Shown here one piece after another: positions 19,525 through 27,487 of a DNA stretch of 64,000 nt. Every line of letters begins with the position of its first letter. Within the stretch, counting starts at the first letter, position 1. The notes under the pieces are model-generated. The model had not been told where the DNA came from. It saw nothing but the letters and a program-made list of their open reading frames with translations, and did not search any database. Source of the stretch: Streptomyces sp. NBC_01237. Its GTDB lineage: Bacteria; Actinomycetota; Actinomycetes; Streptomycetales; Streptomycetaceae. Made by a program: the position numbers and the translations under genes. The stretch covers positions 558,001 through 622,000 of the forward strand of contig NZ_CP108509.1 in NCBI RefSeq assembly GCF_035917275.1, in the 5' to 3' direction.

Positions 19525-20301
19525 TCACGCCGCCGCGTAGCCCTCGCAGAACAGGTCCAAAGCACGCTCAAGTTCCAGTTCGACCCGCAAATGCACCTCT
19601 AGGTCGCCCGTGCCGTGGTGCCCCAGCTCCGTCACGTGCCGGGTGAACCCAGGCACAAGGTCGAGTTTCTGCGGATCCACCTTCACATAGACGAGAAGTT
19701 TCGTCCTTTGCGGCGGGCAGAAGCAGGCAAAGTTCCGCAGGCGCTGATAGGCCCGGTACTGCCTGCGCTGGACACAGTTCACGTCTCCGAGACTGAGCAA
19801 CGCCTCACCGACAGCCTCGGCCAGCTCCTCCATCGCCCCGGCCCGCCCCTGAGACACCTGGAGCACACCCCCGCGCCGGTGCTCGCGCACGGCAAGGGCG
19901 TCATAGCGCGTGAAGTCTCCGGCGATACAGATCAGCCTCGGACCGCTCCACAGCACCTGAGCCGCGGCCATCGCCCCAATTCGCTCGCGGACCAGACACT
20001 CGAACTCCACCCGGTGATCCATCAACCACGACAGGTAGAACAAGCCCTGGTTGACGACGCCCGCGTCCGTGCTGCTCTTGTACTCAACGACGACCGGTGA
20101 ACCGCTCGCGTCGAGACCGAGCGAGTCGATCCGACCACCGTGGACCAGCCCCGTACTGTACTCGCTCGCCAGGAAATGGAAACCCAGCAGCATCTCCATA
20201 TCCGCCTCGAAGAGACGCTGCACATCGGCCTCGACGTCGGCAAGGCTCGGCACAATCTCGGTCACGCCGCCTTTCGTGTTGAACAGTTTCAGGCCCGACA
20301 C
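19525..20301 (-). CDS. DUF5655-like protein with PD-(D/E)XK nuclease-type core, copy 1
   Basis: A 258-residue soluble protein starting at GTG 20301 behind a GGAGGGG site. The middle has the pattern LASEYSTGLVHGGRIDSLGLD followed by GSPVVVEYKSS: an aspartate, then E-x-K at the end of the next strand, as in NucS/RecB-like endonuclease folds. The following blocks GVVNQGLFYLSWLMDHRVEF and WSGPRLICIAGDFTRYD are diagnostic of the DUF5655-containing group. The DNA target is unknown. A second copy with high similarity lies at 59928-60803 in the same orientation. Confidence 0.75.
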   Translation of the reverse strand: MSGLKLFNTKGGVTEIVPSLADVEADVQRLFEADMEMLLGFHFLASEYSTGLVHGGRIDSLGLDASGSPVVVEYKSSTDAGVVNQGLFYLSWLMDHRVEFECLVRERIGAMAAAQVLWSGPRLICIAGDFTRYDALAVREHRRGGVLQVSQGRAGAMEELAEAVGEALLSLGDVNCVQRRQYRAYQRLRNFACFCPPQRTKLLVYVKVDPQKLDLVPGFTRHVTELGHHGTGDLEVHLRVELELERALDLFCEGYAAA

Positions 20302-20490
20302 CTTCCCCTCCTCGATTCAGAGACCACCGACGCCGCGCAGGCGCAGGGTCGTTTCCATACGTGACTTGGGGAACATGAAGAATCGGTTGCGTATATGAAC
20401 CGCCGGCTACGTCTGCCCTAGCCGGAGTGCCGCAGCCCGCGTGTCAGTAGGACTGACTCCTCACATGTTCGCCAGGCGGCCACTGGCGAG

Positions 20491-20570
20491 CCTGTTTTTC
20501 ACGGGTGTTGTACGTTGACATATCCTCGGAAAGGGTTCCAGTCCTTTGAGGCTCTTTCTCATCTGCCGTG
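20491..20570. repeat. 80-base imperfect direct repeat, copy 2 (upstream of DUF5655 copy 1)
   Basis: Partner of 19331-19410. A small hairpin (20469-20489, 7-bp stem TCGCCAG/CTGGCGA) precedes it. The TTGACA sequence inside both copies could be a -35 box, but no convincing -10 follows at the right distance. The stretch 20302-20597 otherwise holds no gene. Confidence 0.65.
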
Positions 20571-20727
20571 AGCAGAATCCAGCATGGAGAGTATTTAGAC
20601 CGTGTCTCACGTGGTGGGTTCGACAAGCTTCGCCCCTGAACGGTGGCTGCCCTGGCGCGACTATCCGAGGCCGGTCACGCCCAAGAAATGATTATGCCGC
20701 TGCATGGCGTTAGCCGATCATGTGCGT

Positions 20728-21447
20728 ATGACCGACCAACTGGCGATCAGTACCTTGACCTTGCAGCACAGGATCCCGGTCGACTGGGCGGCGGACCCGT
20801 GGGCCGAGGTGCGCCCTCTGATCGATGGCGTAGACGTTCTGAAGGCAGTCCACCCGGAAGGGATGGCACTCAGTCGCCGGCACTGGACAGGTCCTGCCGA
20901 GAGCTGGCCGCTGGCGGTCACGAAGGAGCCGCGCAGGGTCAACATCGCCGAGCCGCCCTGCACCGCCGGCTGCTGCGGCGCTCTGTACGTCACCATGCGC
21001 CGCGAGGGAGACCGGGTGATCTGGGACGCCTGGGAAAACACCAGCAACGTCATCGCCGTGCCCGCGGACTTCTGGTTCGATGCCGCCCAGTACGAAGCCG
21101 AACTCGCACGGGCCGCAGCCGACCGCAGCTGGGAAGAGCCGGTGGACACCATCGCCCGGCTGCTTCATCAGACCCTTGCGGACAGCGGCTGGTTCGAGCG
21201 GTGGGGCTGCGTCCTCACGAATGTCTCGCCACGACGCGAGGAGCACGACATGCCCGAGGAGCTCACCAGCCCCGAGGGGGTCGATGTCAGCTTTCACGAG
21301 GTTCAGGCATCGGGGGCGCGTGCACGTTCGTACTGGTACGAGTTGTTCACCACCCACGAGCAGCCCGTGGAGGAGCAAGTGCGGCAGCTCGCGGCCCGCA
21401 TTCTGGCGGACGACCCGCGGAAGACTGCTGAGCTTGAAGGACACTGA
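20728..21447 (+). CDS. hypothetical passenger protein inside the IS unit
   Basis: A 239-residue protein I do not recognise, convergent with the transposase. The first half has the stretch NIAEPPCTAGCCGALYVTMRR, with three Cys in seven residues, and then GDRVIWDAWEN; the second half is a helical, acidic region (YEAELARAAADRSWEEPVDT). Codon use is like that of neighbouring chromosomal genes, so it seems a real gene. ATG 20728 is preferred; ATG 20704 adds eight residues. There is no strong ribosome-binding site for either. It may be a protein of DUF type that responds to or modifies something local, but nothing in the sequence shows a function. Confidence 0.65.
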   Translation: MTDQLAISTLTLQHRIPVDWAADPWAEVRPLIDGVDVLKAVHPEGMALSRRHWTGPAESWPLAVTKEPRRVNIAEPPCTAGCCGALYVTMRREGDRVIWDAWENTSNVIAVPADFWFDAAQYEAELARAAADRSWEEPVDTIARLLHQTLADSGWFERWGCVLTNVSPRREEHDMPEELTSPEGVDVSFHEVQASGARARSYWYELFTTHEQPVEEQVRQLAARILADDPRKTAELEGH

Positions 21448-21469
21448 AGACCAGTCCTGGGAATGGGCA

Positions 21470-22287
21470 TCACAAGGGGATTTTGGCGAGTTTCTTGTAG
21501 CAGATCAGGGTGGCGGCGAGGCCAAGGAAGGCGAGAAAGTGGCTGCCTTTTCGTTCGTACCGGACGGTGAGGCGGCGGTAGCCGAAGAGCCAGGAGATCG
21601 ACCGCTCGATCTTCCAGCGATGCCGTCCGAGCCGCTCACCCGACTCGATACCGGGGCGGGCGATCCGTGCGACGAGGTTCCGACTGCGGAGCCAGCGGAG
21701 GTGCTCTGCGGAGTAGTACGCCTTATCCGCGCGGATCTTCGCTGGCTTCCACCGGCGTGGCCCGCGCCGGGAACGGACGGCGGGGATGCCGAGAATTAGC
21801 GGCTTGAAAGCCTGGCTGTCGCGCATGTTCGCCCCGGACACCGCGACGGCCAGCGGCAGGCCCTGAGCCTCGGACAGCACGTGCAGTTTGCTGCCCTTCT
21901 TCCCGCGATCGACCGGATTCGGCCCGGTCAGCGTTCCCCCCTTTTCGCCCGCACCGACGCGGCATCGACGATCGCAGACGACCAGTCCAGCCCGCCCCGG
22001 ACGCCGAGTTTGTCCAGCACCGCCCGATGCAACCCGCGCCACAGCCCGGCCTCGGTCCACACGGTGAACCGACGGTGCGCGGTGGCCGACGAGACCCCGA
22101 ACGACTCCGGTAGATATCGCCATGCACACCCGCTCGTCAGCACGTACACCACGGCCGTGAACACTGCCCGCTCGTCCACCGGAGCAGTCCCCCCACCTTG
22201 CGGGCGGGACTTGAACCTTGGCAGCAACGGAGCGGTCAGCTCCCACAGTTCGTCCGGCACCAACCGACGCGACAAGCTAACCTTCAC
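21470..22287 (-). CDS. IS5-family (IS427 group) DDE transposase, expressed by -1 frameshift
   Basis: Two overlapping frames: orfA (22287 to 21928, 119 aa, starting MKVSLSRRLVPDELWELTAP) and orfB (to 21470). The join is the slippery run GCGAAAAGGGGGGAA at about 21936-21950: frame A ends ...AKRGER-stop, and a -1 shift continues as KGGTLTGPNPVDRGKKGSK. The DDE set is visible as the Asp of SAIVDAAS, the Asp of KIRADKAYYS and the Glu of RWKIERSISWL with the downstream R/K. Both frames look intact, so the transposase is probably functional. Confidence 0.88.
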
Positions 22288-22499
22288 GATTCGGCATCAT
22301 GCCGCATCGCAGAAGCACCACGTGAGACAACCTCTTAGCAACCAAATGATGCGGATTTCCATGTACCTTCCGCCGAGACCGGGCACCACCAAAGCAAGAC
22401 GTAGCCGCCAGCCCACTGGACTAGGCCGAGCGCCTCACCACGTGCTCACGGATCAACCGCATCGACATGGTCGCGGCTTCGACGGAGGCCCTGCACCTC

Positions 22500-22760
22500 A
22501 CCACCCAACAGGTCCGCATCACCCTCGCCGATGGTCAGGTTCGCAACGTCGCAGTTGCGACTGCCGCCACAGGCTCGGGTTCACCTCCGATGCCGGGGTG
22601 TCGTCGCCGATGTAGTCGAACCACGCCGGGTCGAAGAACATCCGTCCGTCCGCCGACCGGACCGTGCCCGGAACGGGGCGATGAGCCCTCGGTTGTTGTC
22701 AGGGAAGTGCTGCCGGTCCTCCATCGCGAACCGGGTGATGGCCCGCGGTTGACGGCCGCG
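22500..22760 (-). pseudogene. fragment of an alkylsulfatase-like metallo-beta-lactamase protein
   Basis: The minus strand encodes, in two frames, FAMEDRQHFPDNNRGLIAPF and then SADGRMFFDPAWFDYIGDD followed by ASEVNPSLWRQSQL. This order (FADRQ-like, RGLIAP, NPSLWRQ) matches the N-terminal segment of BDS1/SdsA1-type linear alkylsulfatases. A frameshift separates the two pieces, the metal-binding THxHxDH region is absent, and the frame closes soon after. It is a remnant lying just outside the IS right end, perhaps the gene the IS or an earlier event destroyed. Confidence 0.5.
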
Positions 22761-23246
22761 GCCCTCGCGGTGGCAGTCGTGGGCTCGTGGGCCACGAACG
22801 GCTTCCTACTGATGCCGCGCCGGGCGGCTCGGCGCGGACCTGAAGTCGAGCCTCACTCGGTGGGGCGGGGCGAGCCAGGCGAATGGGGCCTTCGGGTCAA
22901 GCGTTCGACATCAATCGGAGGTCCGGCGCCGGACGCCCTGGCTGCCCAGATCCAGGTGCTGTCGCCCCTGCGCAACCCCGCAACCGGCGCCACCCCGCAT
23001 CCACACGATGGACTGCAAGGGTACCTAGCTCCTTGTCACATGGCTCGGCCTACCAGACTCATACCCGAACCCGTTGCGCCCCGGCAACGTCCCCTGGTAG
23101 ACGCGCTTCATCCCGGCATGACTTCGGCGAAGTCTGTGAACGGCTTTGGCACCGGCCACGGCAACCTACTCAACTGCACCTCCGACCAGCCGCTGCATGC
23201 CAGCAAGGTCGTGTATCGAGTTCATTAGGTGCAGCAAGGGGAGACT
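22761..23246. other. gene-free stretch
   Basis: No frame on either strand shows convincing codon bias, a start with ribosome-binding site, or a recognisable domain. Probably decayed DNA continuing from the alkylsulfatase remnant. Confidence 0.5.
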
Positions 23247-23636
23247 TCAGTCGCCGCTCGTCCTGATCTGCGCTCCGTGTTCATTGCGCTCGTATGTACG
23301 CCGCTCGTTCTTCTCGACCTTTCGGGCCACTTCTGCTTCGAGGTCGAGCCCGTTCATTTCCGCCAAGGCGGTCAGGTAGAGGAACACGTCGGCCAGCTCT
23401 TCGCCAAGATCGGGCAGCCCTTTGCGCCAGGCAGTGAAGGCTTCACCGACTTCAGCCGTAAGGAGACCGAACTCCAAAGCCACGTCGGTGGTGTTGAACC
23501 CCTTGAGGGTCTTGTTCTCCCAGGCGAGCTTCTGGGCAGCTCCGATCTCCAAGACTCCTCCAGCGGCGGTACAGCAGGTGCCCTGGAAGCCTAGCGGGAG
23601 TGTTGTGCCGGCGTGTTGGCTTCGGCGAGCCATCAC
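23247..23636 (-). CDS. MazG-like nucleotide pyrophosphohydrolase
   Basis: A 129-residue protein whose residues about 28-115 match the MazG-like/dUTPase-helical superfamily: AQKLAWENKTLKGFNTTDV, then acidic Mg-binding residues E62 and E65 (TAEVGEAF) and E79, E80, D83 (GEELADVFLYL). These enzymes cut non-canonical or specific NTPs to NMP plus PPi. The first 27 residues have no family match, so translation might start later. The start overlaps the end of the kinase gene by 4 bases, making this the last gene of the seven-gene operon. Confidence 0.82.
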   Translation of the reverse strand: MMARRSQHAGTTLPLGFQGTCCTAAGGVLEIGAAQKLAWENKTLKGFNTTDVALEFGLLTAEVGEAFTAWRKGLPDLGEELADVFLYLTALAEMNGLDLEAEVARKVEKNERRTYERNEHGAQIRTSGD

Positions 23637-24133
23637 CCTGTCGATCGGAGATCGAGGAACGAAGTATCGAGCGTGAGCACATGGGTGTATTCAGCGAGCG
23701 TGGAGAAGATCCTCTCGTAGCCTGTCACCAGAGTTGAGACCTCTTCCAGGCCGACGGCCTCGCCATCCCGTGACAGAAGCCGCTGGTGAATGAGGGCAGG
23801 CGGCGCGGTCAGGTGAACGAGCACGCCGGATCTCGCGATAACGCTCTCGGCCAGGTCGATCGCCTGGGTCCAGTTGATCCTGGAGCGCCCCCGGTAAAGC
23901 GGGCCGTAGACCAGTTCGCTGATGAAGCACCGATCGAAGAGGATCCTCCCGCCCTGGGCGAGGATGGCCCTGTAGCGGCTGGGCAGGTCGAGGTGGTCGG
24001 GAGTCCTCGGGGAGTGCACTACGACGAAGCCGTGGTGCGACGACAGGCTCTCGCCGAGTGTGCTCTTACCGACTCCGTCACAACCTTCCAGAACCACGGT
24101 CTGGTACTCGCCGGCGATCTCTTCGAGGTTCAT
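23633..24133 (-). CDS. thymidylate-kinase-like P-loop kinase
   Basis: A 166-residue P-loop kinase. Walker A is GCDGVGKST (residues 17-25). The next conserved element, GGRILFDRCFISELVYG, is the D-R-(x) motif of thymidylate kinase-like enzymes, and LVHLTAPPALIHQRL is the lid-adjacent LxxPxxxxxxR block. It is shorter than Tmk (about 210 aa) and lacks part of the lid, so its substrate may not be dTMP; deoxynucleoside-monophosphate kinase activity is an inference. It is coupled at both ends through 4-base overlaps. Confidence 0.82.
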   Translation of the reverse strand: MNLEEIAGEYQTVVLEGCDGVGKSTLGESLSSHHGFVVVHSPRTPDHLDLPSRYRAILAQGGRILFDRCFISELVYGPLYRGRSRINWTQAIDLAESVIARSGVLVHLTAPPALIHQRLLSRDGEAVGLEEVSTLVTGYERIFSTLAEYTHVLTLDTSFLDLRSTG

Positions 24134-25083
24134 GTGGCCAGCCACGACAGGACGGATTCGCCGTTGTCGAGGTGCGCGTCGGCAGCGTACTGGATCATGA
24201 GATTTCGCCAGTTGGGCTCGCGGCCTTGAGCATGGGTGTACGTCATCCGTGGCTGGAAGGCCGCGATCCTTACGCCACTGGCCAGAGCAGCACCGATGAG
24301 CAAGGCGGTACCCGGTGGTGTCTCGGGGCCGGAGACGTCGACCAACAGCCGGGCTGCCGAGCGCACCGCGGTCAGGTCGGCCAGCGCCCCTGCCATTAGG
24401 TCCGACGCGGTGAAGCGCTGGGGCACCACTACAGTGTGACCGGCGTCCACACAGGCTTGGGCCAGCTGGTCCTGGCCCCACGCCGTGTACGGCGACGCCT
24501 CGACGTACACGGGTGTACCGATAGTTCTCGGAGGGCACGCGGGGAGGCGGGCGTGGTTTGGGAGGGTGAGCAGGGCGTCGACGGCTGCGTCGAGGGCCGT
24601 GTTCGTCTGAACCACGTTGCGTGTCTGGAAGTCCTGGAACCGCGACCGGCCCGGAGCCGGCGGCAGAGGCGGTGTTCCGAGGCTGTCCACGCGCACGATG
24701 CGGGTGGCCACGGCCTGGAGGAGGGGGTCGGGGAACTCGAGATGGGTGCCGGCCTCGGTCATCGAGTAGGTCTGGAAGTCGGTGGTGAGCACGACGACAG
24801 GAATGCCGGAGGCGGCGGCGTATCCGATCTCCATGCAGACCCCGTCGTCGAGGCTCGGACCGTGCAGGATGGCGATCATGGCGCCGAGGCGGCTCAGGCG
24901 TCTGCGGTCAAGCTCGAACAGGCGGCGCCCCTTGACCTCGGCGACGAGGTCCTCCTCGTCGGTGTCGCAGAACGGCAGGAAGACGCGATCGGGACCGGCC
25001 TTCGCGGCAAGTCGGTCGGCGAGGTCGGCAGCGAGAGCGCGATCGTGGGCCGCGAAGAGCCGGTGGGCTATGTAGACGGACAT
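24130..25083 (-). CDS. tandem nucleoside 2-deoxyribosyltransferase-like protein
   Basis: A 317-residue protein with two Rossmann-like NDT/DRHyd domains. Domain 1 (1-105): SVYIAHRLF, then LGAMIAILHGPSLDDG and VCMEIGYAAASGIPV, with Glu85 in the place of the catalytic nucleophile of nucleoside deoxyribosyltransferases. Domain 2 (about 190-302): TPVYVEASPYTAWG, then LLVDVSGPETPPGTALLIG, where the nucleophile position is Leu261, so it looks degenerate; the REPNWRNLMIQYA tail is family-like. Such proteins transfer or hydrolyse the N-glycosidic bond of (deoxy)nucleosides or nucleotides. Domain duplication with one dead half suggests a structural or sensing role for domain 2. Confidence 0.82.
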   Translation of the reverse strand: MSVYIAHRLFAAHDRALAADLADRLAAKAGPDRVFLPFCDTDEEDLVAEVKGRRLFELDRRRLSRLGAMIAILHGPSLDDGVCMEIGYAAASGIPVVVLTTDFQTYSMTEAGTHLEFPDPLLQAVATRIVRVDSLGTPPLPPAPGRSRFQDFQTRNVVQTNTALDAAVDALLTLPNHARLPACPPRTIGTPVYVEASPYTAWGQDQLAQACVDAGHTVVVPQRFTASDLMAGALADLTAVRSAARLLVDVSGPETPPGTALLIGAALASGVRIAAFQPRMTYTHAQGREPNWRNLMIQYAADAHLDNGESVLSWLAT

Positions 25084-25108
25084 CGGGAGAGGCCCCCAAG
25101 TCGGTAGG

Positions 25109-25927
25109 TCAGCCGCGTCGGGGCGCGGGGATTGGAAGGGACGGGGCCGCGACGTACCTGGCTGCGGCTGCTGTCGCCTCCGCCAGGGCCTGGGCGGTTG
25201 TCGCACCGCGTGAGCGGTGGGCCAGGAAGGTCCCGGCCAAGGTGTCACCGGCGCCGGAGACCTCGTGCGCAGGGTACGGTGGCGGAACGGCAGAAGCAGA
25301 CGTACGCCCGAAGTTGCGGACCACTACGGCCCGGGGACCGTCGGTGATGACCACCTCCGGCAGCGTGCCGCAGTCGATCGCCTGTTCCAGGAGCCGGTAC
25401 TCGGCGGTGTTGAGGAACAGAGTGGTCGCCTTCGGCAGCCATGGGGCGGCTGCACGGATCATCGCTTCTGCACTCGGTAGGAAGAAGTCCACGCTGAAGT
25501 CGGCTGCGTTCGAGGTGAGTCGGCCGAGCACTGCCGCCACGTCCAGCGGGCGGCGGCAACAGACGTGGAAGGTAGCGCGCGGGTGCGCGTCCACGTGCCC
25601 GAGAGCGTGCTCGGTCAGGATCTCGGCCACGCCGTACTCTGTGCCCACCCTCATCAGCTCGCCCTGCAGGTCGTACTCCAGGTCGAAGGTCGTGGAGGTG
25701 CCGTCGGCCTGGAGCCGTGCTGACCAGTCGAGCGAGTCCAGGCCCGGCGTCTCGGGCAGGTGTGCGAGATCGTTTCCGAGGACGCAGACCGGGGCTGCCC
25801 GGCGGCCGGACTTCGTCGCCGCCAGCGATACGAACAGGGCCGCGCCGCCGAGCCGGGAACCACCACGGTGGTCGGGGTAGCGGGTCAGGTCCCGGCTGAT
25901 GTTGCCGATCACGTCGAGCCGTTCCAC
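25109..25927 (-). CDS. PfkB-family sugar/nucleoside kinase
   Basis: A 272-residue ribokinase-fold protein starting at GTG 25927 (GGGGGAG upstream). N-terminal DVIGNISRDLTRY is the first strand, SRLGGAALFVSLAATKSG is the di-glycine motif, and EVSGAGDTLAGTFLAH contains the anion-hole and catalytic GAGD (D228). It is slightly shorter than typical PfkB enzymes (about 300). The substrate could be a nucleoside, as adenosine and pseudouridine kinases belong here, or ribose; the neighbouring NDT-like gene favours a nucleoside or the released sugar. Gap to the next gene is 25 bases. Confidence 0.87.
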   Translation of the reverse strand: MERLDVIGNISRDLTRYPDHRGGSRLGGAALFVSLAATKSGRRAAPVCVLGNDLAHLPETPGLDSLDWSARLQADGTSTTFDLEYDLQGELMRVGTEYGVAEILTEHALGHVDAHPRATFHVCCRRPLDVAAVLGRLTSNAADFSVDFFLPSAEAMIRAAAPWLPKATTLFLNTAEYRLLEQAIDCGTLPEVVITDGPRAVVVRNFGRTSASAVPPPYPAHEVSGAGDTLAGTFLAHRSRGATTAQALAEATAAAARYVAAPSLPIPAPRRG

Positions 25928-25943
25928 GGTCTCCCCCAAGGGA

Positions 25944-26768
25944 TCAGGCAATCCGGGTCGGGTGTGCGCAGCCGATGACCTTCGTGCAGACCGGTCGCTG
26001 GCGGCAGAGCTGTGGGGAGGCACCGTTGAGGTACAGGCGCTTGAAGTAGATCAGGACGAGGTGCACCCACCAGGTCGGCTCCACTCCTTCCGGGATCGCG
26101 ACCCGGTACCCGTTGGCGGTGGCCAGGGAACGGAGGTCGGTCGAGCGGGCGTGTACGGCGGCTTCAAGGACGTGCCGCATCCGTTCGTGCGCTACGGCGC
26201 CCGACGGGAGGGTGATGCCCAGGACGGGTGCCAGCTTGGTGACCATGCCGGAATCGACCGGGATGATGCCGCAGTGGTACCCGCGGGCGGTGAGCAGTGC
26301 GCACTGGGCGACCTTGTAGGACGCACCCCGCACCCGCGTGGCCAAGTCGAGGACCAGGGCGTCGAGATTGGCCGACTCCGCAGTCGGGTCGACCCCTTCC
26401 TTCTCCCAGTTCTGTAGGAGCTCGGCGAGGGAGCGCATGTAGTCGATCCGGGTCTGTGGCAGGCCGATGGGGCGTACCAGCGCCTCCAGTTCGGCGTCCG
26501 TGCCCGTGACGAGGCTGTCGAAGCCACGGGTATCCGCTGATGTGATCACTCGGGCGTATGTTTCCACCATTCGGTAGGAGATCCGGGTGGACCAACCGGC
26601 GGCGAGCATCCGTACCCGTGGGTCTCTGATCGAGGTCGGCCACCACCGGTTTTCGTCGTGGTTGGCCTCCACCTCGGCCCGCACGTCCGGCAGGCTGGCG
26701 GCTCGGACAATCAACCGATGGACACGCCGGATCTCAAGTGGTGTTGGTTTTGCGCGTTCGATCGTCAT
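25944..26768 (-). CDS. HhH-GPD/endonuclease III-like protein
   Basis: A 274-residue helical protein. The block VRGASYKVAQCALLTARGYHC followed by IIPVDSGMVTKLAPVLG aligns with the helix-hairpin-helix and catalytic loop of EndoIII/MutY-type DNA glycosylases, with K152 at the catalytic Lys and D172 at the catalytic Asp position. The C-terminus has three closely spaced cysteines (C255, C261, C267 in LCRQRPVCTKVIGC), like a modified 4Fe-4S loop although the spacing is not canonical. So a base-excision activity on DNA, or a related base-binding fold, is likely. It overlaps the racemase-like gene by 4 bases. Confidence 0.72.
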   Translation of the reverse strand: MTIERAKPTPLEIRRVHRLIVRAASLPDVRAEVEANHDENRWWPTSIRDPRVRMLAAGWSTRISYRMVETYARVITSADTRGFDSLVTGTDAELEALVRPIGLPQTRIDYMRSLAELLQNWEKEGVDPTAESANLDALVLDLATRVRGASYKVAQCALLTARGYHCGIIPVDSGMVTKLAPVLGITLPSGAVAHERMRHVLEAAVHARSTDLRSLATANGYRVAIPEGVEPTWWVHLVLIYFKRLYLNGASPQLCRQRPVCTKVIGCAHPTRIA

Positions 26769-27487
26769 GGACCAACTCCAGCAGGGGCTCGGGTGGCATG
26801 AAGGGCCATGGCGAGGTTGGACGAAATTACCGGCTTGCCGAACCGGTGCTCCAGTTCGGCGACTGCTGCCAGGGTGTGCCACCCGGTGCAAGACAGGACT
26901 ACCGCTCCGGCAGCCTCGACGGCGGCCTCCGGCAGCTGCTCCACTAGGGCAAGGATCTGGTCCGGGGGGACTTCGGGGTAGCCATCGGTCAGGCCCAGAC
27001 TCGCGTGGGCCAGGACCTCCATACCGGCCTCGTTCAGCGCCGCAGCTTCCGCTTCGGTCACCGGAGTGGGGTAGGGCGTGACGAGAACCACACGTGCCAC
27101 GGCCGCGTCGGTCAGAGCCCACAGGAGGGCGTCGAAGGCGGTGACCACTCCGCTCGGCAGTGGCGGGCCGTCGGTGAAGCCCGCCGACGTGCACGCCAGC
27201 ATCACCGTGTCGAGCGGGATGTGCGACAACGAGTCCAGCGCATGAACCGATGCCTCGCGCAGTCCGTGCCAGAAGGAGGTGTCGATCGCCGTCGTCCTGG
27301 ATGCGGGCACGAGCCGTGCGTGGTGGAAGACCGTGTGGCGCAGGCCGAGGCGGGGCAACTCGGTCTCCACGGCCACGTTGGCCCAGGGCAGCAGCATGCC
27401 CGCACGGACGGTGCCTTCCGCGGCCGCTTCCAGAGCAGCCAGTTTCGCGAGTGTCCCGTCAGGCAGGGGATGCAACGCGTTCTCCAA
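26765..27487 (-). CDS. Asp/Glu/hydantoin racemase-superfamily protein
   Basis: A 240-residue protein with the two-cysteine architecture of the aspartate racemase/maleate isomerase/arylmalonate decarboxylase superfamily: C99 in VMLACTSAGFTDG and C200 in VVLSCTGWHTLAAV. GMLLPWANVAVETELPRLG at the N-terminus resembles the maleate cis-trans isomerase subgroup. The natural substrate is unclear: it could be an amino acid, a dicarboxylate or a hydantoin-like ring from base breakdown. The start lies inside the 3' end of the radical SAM gene (29-base overlap), so translation is coupled. Confidence 0.78.
   Translation of the reverse strand: MENALHPLPDGTLAKLAALEAAAEGTVRAGMLLPWANVAVETELPRLGLRHTVFHHARLVPASRTTAIDTSFWHGLREASVHALDSLSHIPLDTVMLACTSAGFTDGPPLPSGVVTAFDALLWALTDAAVARVVLVTPYPTPVTEAEAAALNEAGMEVLAHASLGLTDGYPEVPPDQILALVEQLPEAAVEAAGAVVLSCTGWHTLAAVAELEHRFGKPVISSNLAMALHATRAPAGVGP

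Larger units (their letters stand above)
20598..22334. mobile_element. IS5-family element with passenger gene, TTA target duplication
   Basis: Terminal inverted repeats: left end 20598-20616 (GACCGTGTCTCACGTGGTG) and right end 22316-22334 (reverse complement GAGGTTGTCTCACGTGGTG), 16 of 19 positions identical. TTA directly flanks both ends (20595-20597 and 22335-22337), matching the T-N-A duplications of the IS427 group of IS5. At 1737 bp it is about twice the usual length because a 240-residue gene lies between the transposase stop and the left repeat. Confidence 0.75.

Noticed and set aside
21449..21475. Normal IS right end directly after the transposase stop
   Set aside because: No match to the CACGTGAGACA repeat; the matching end is at 20598 with the TTA duplication.
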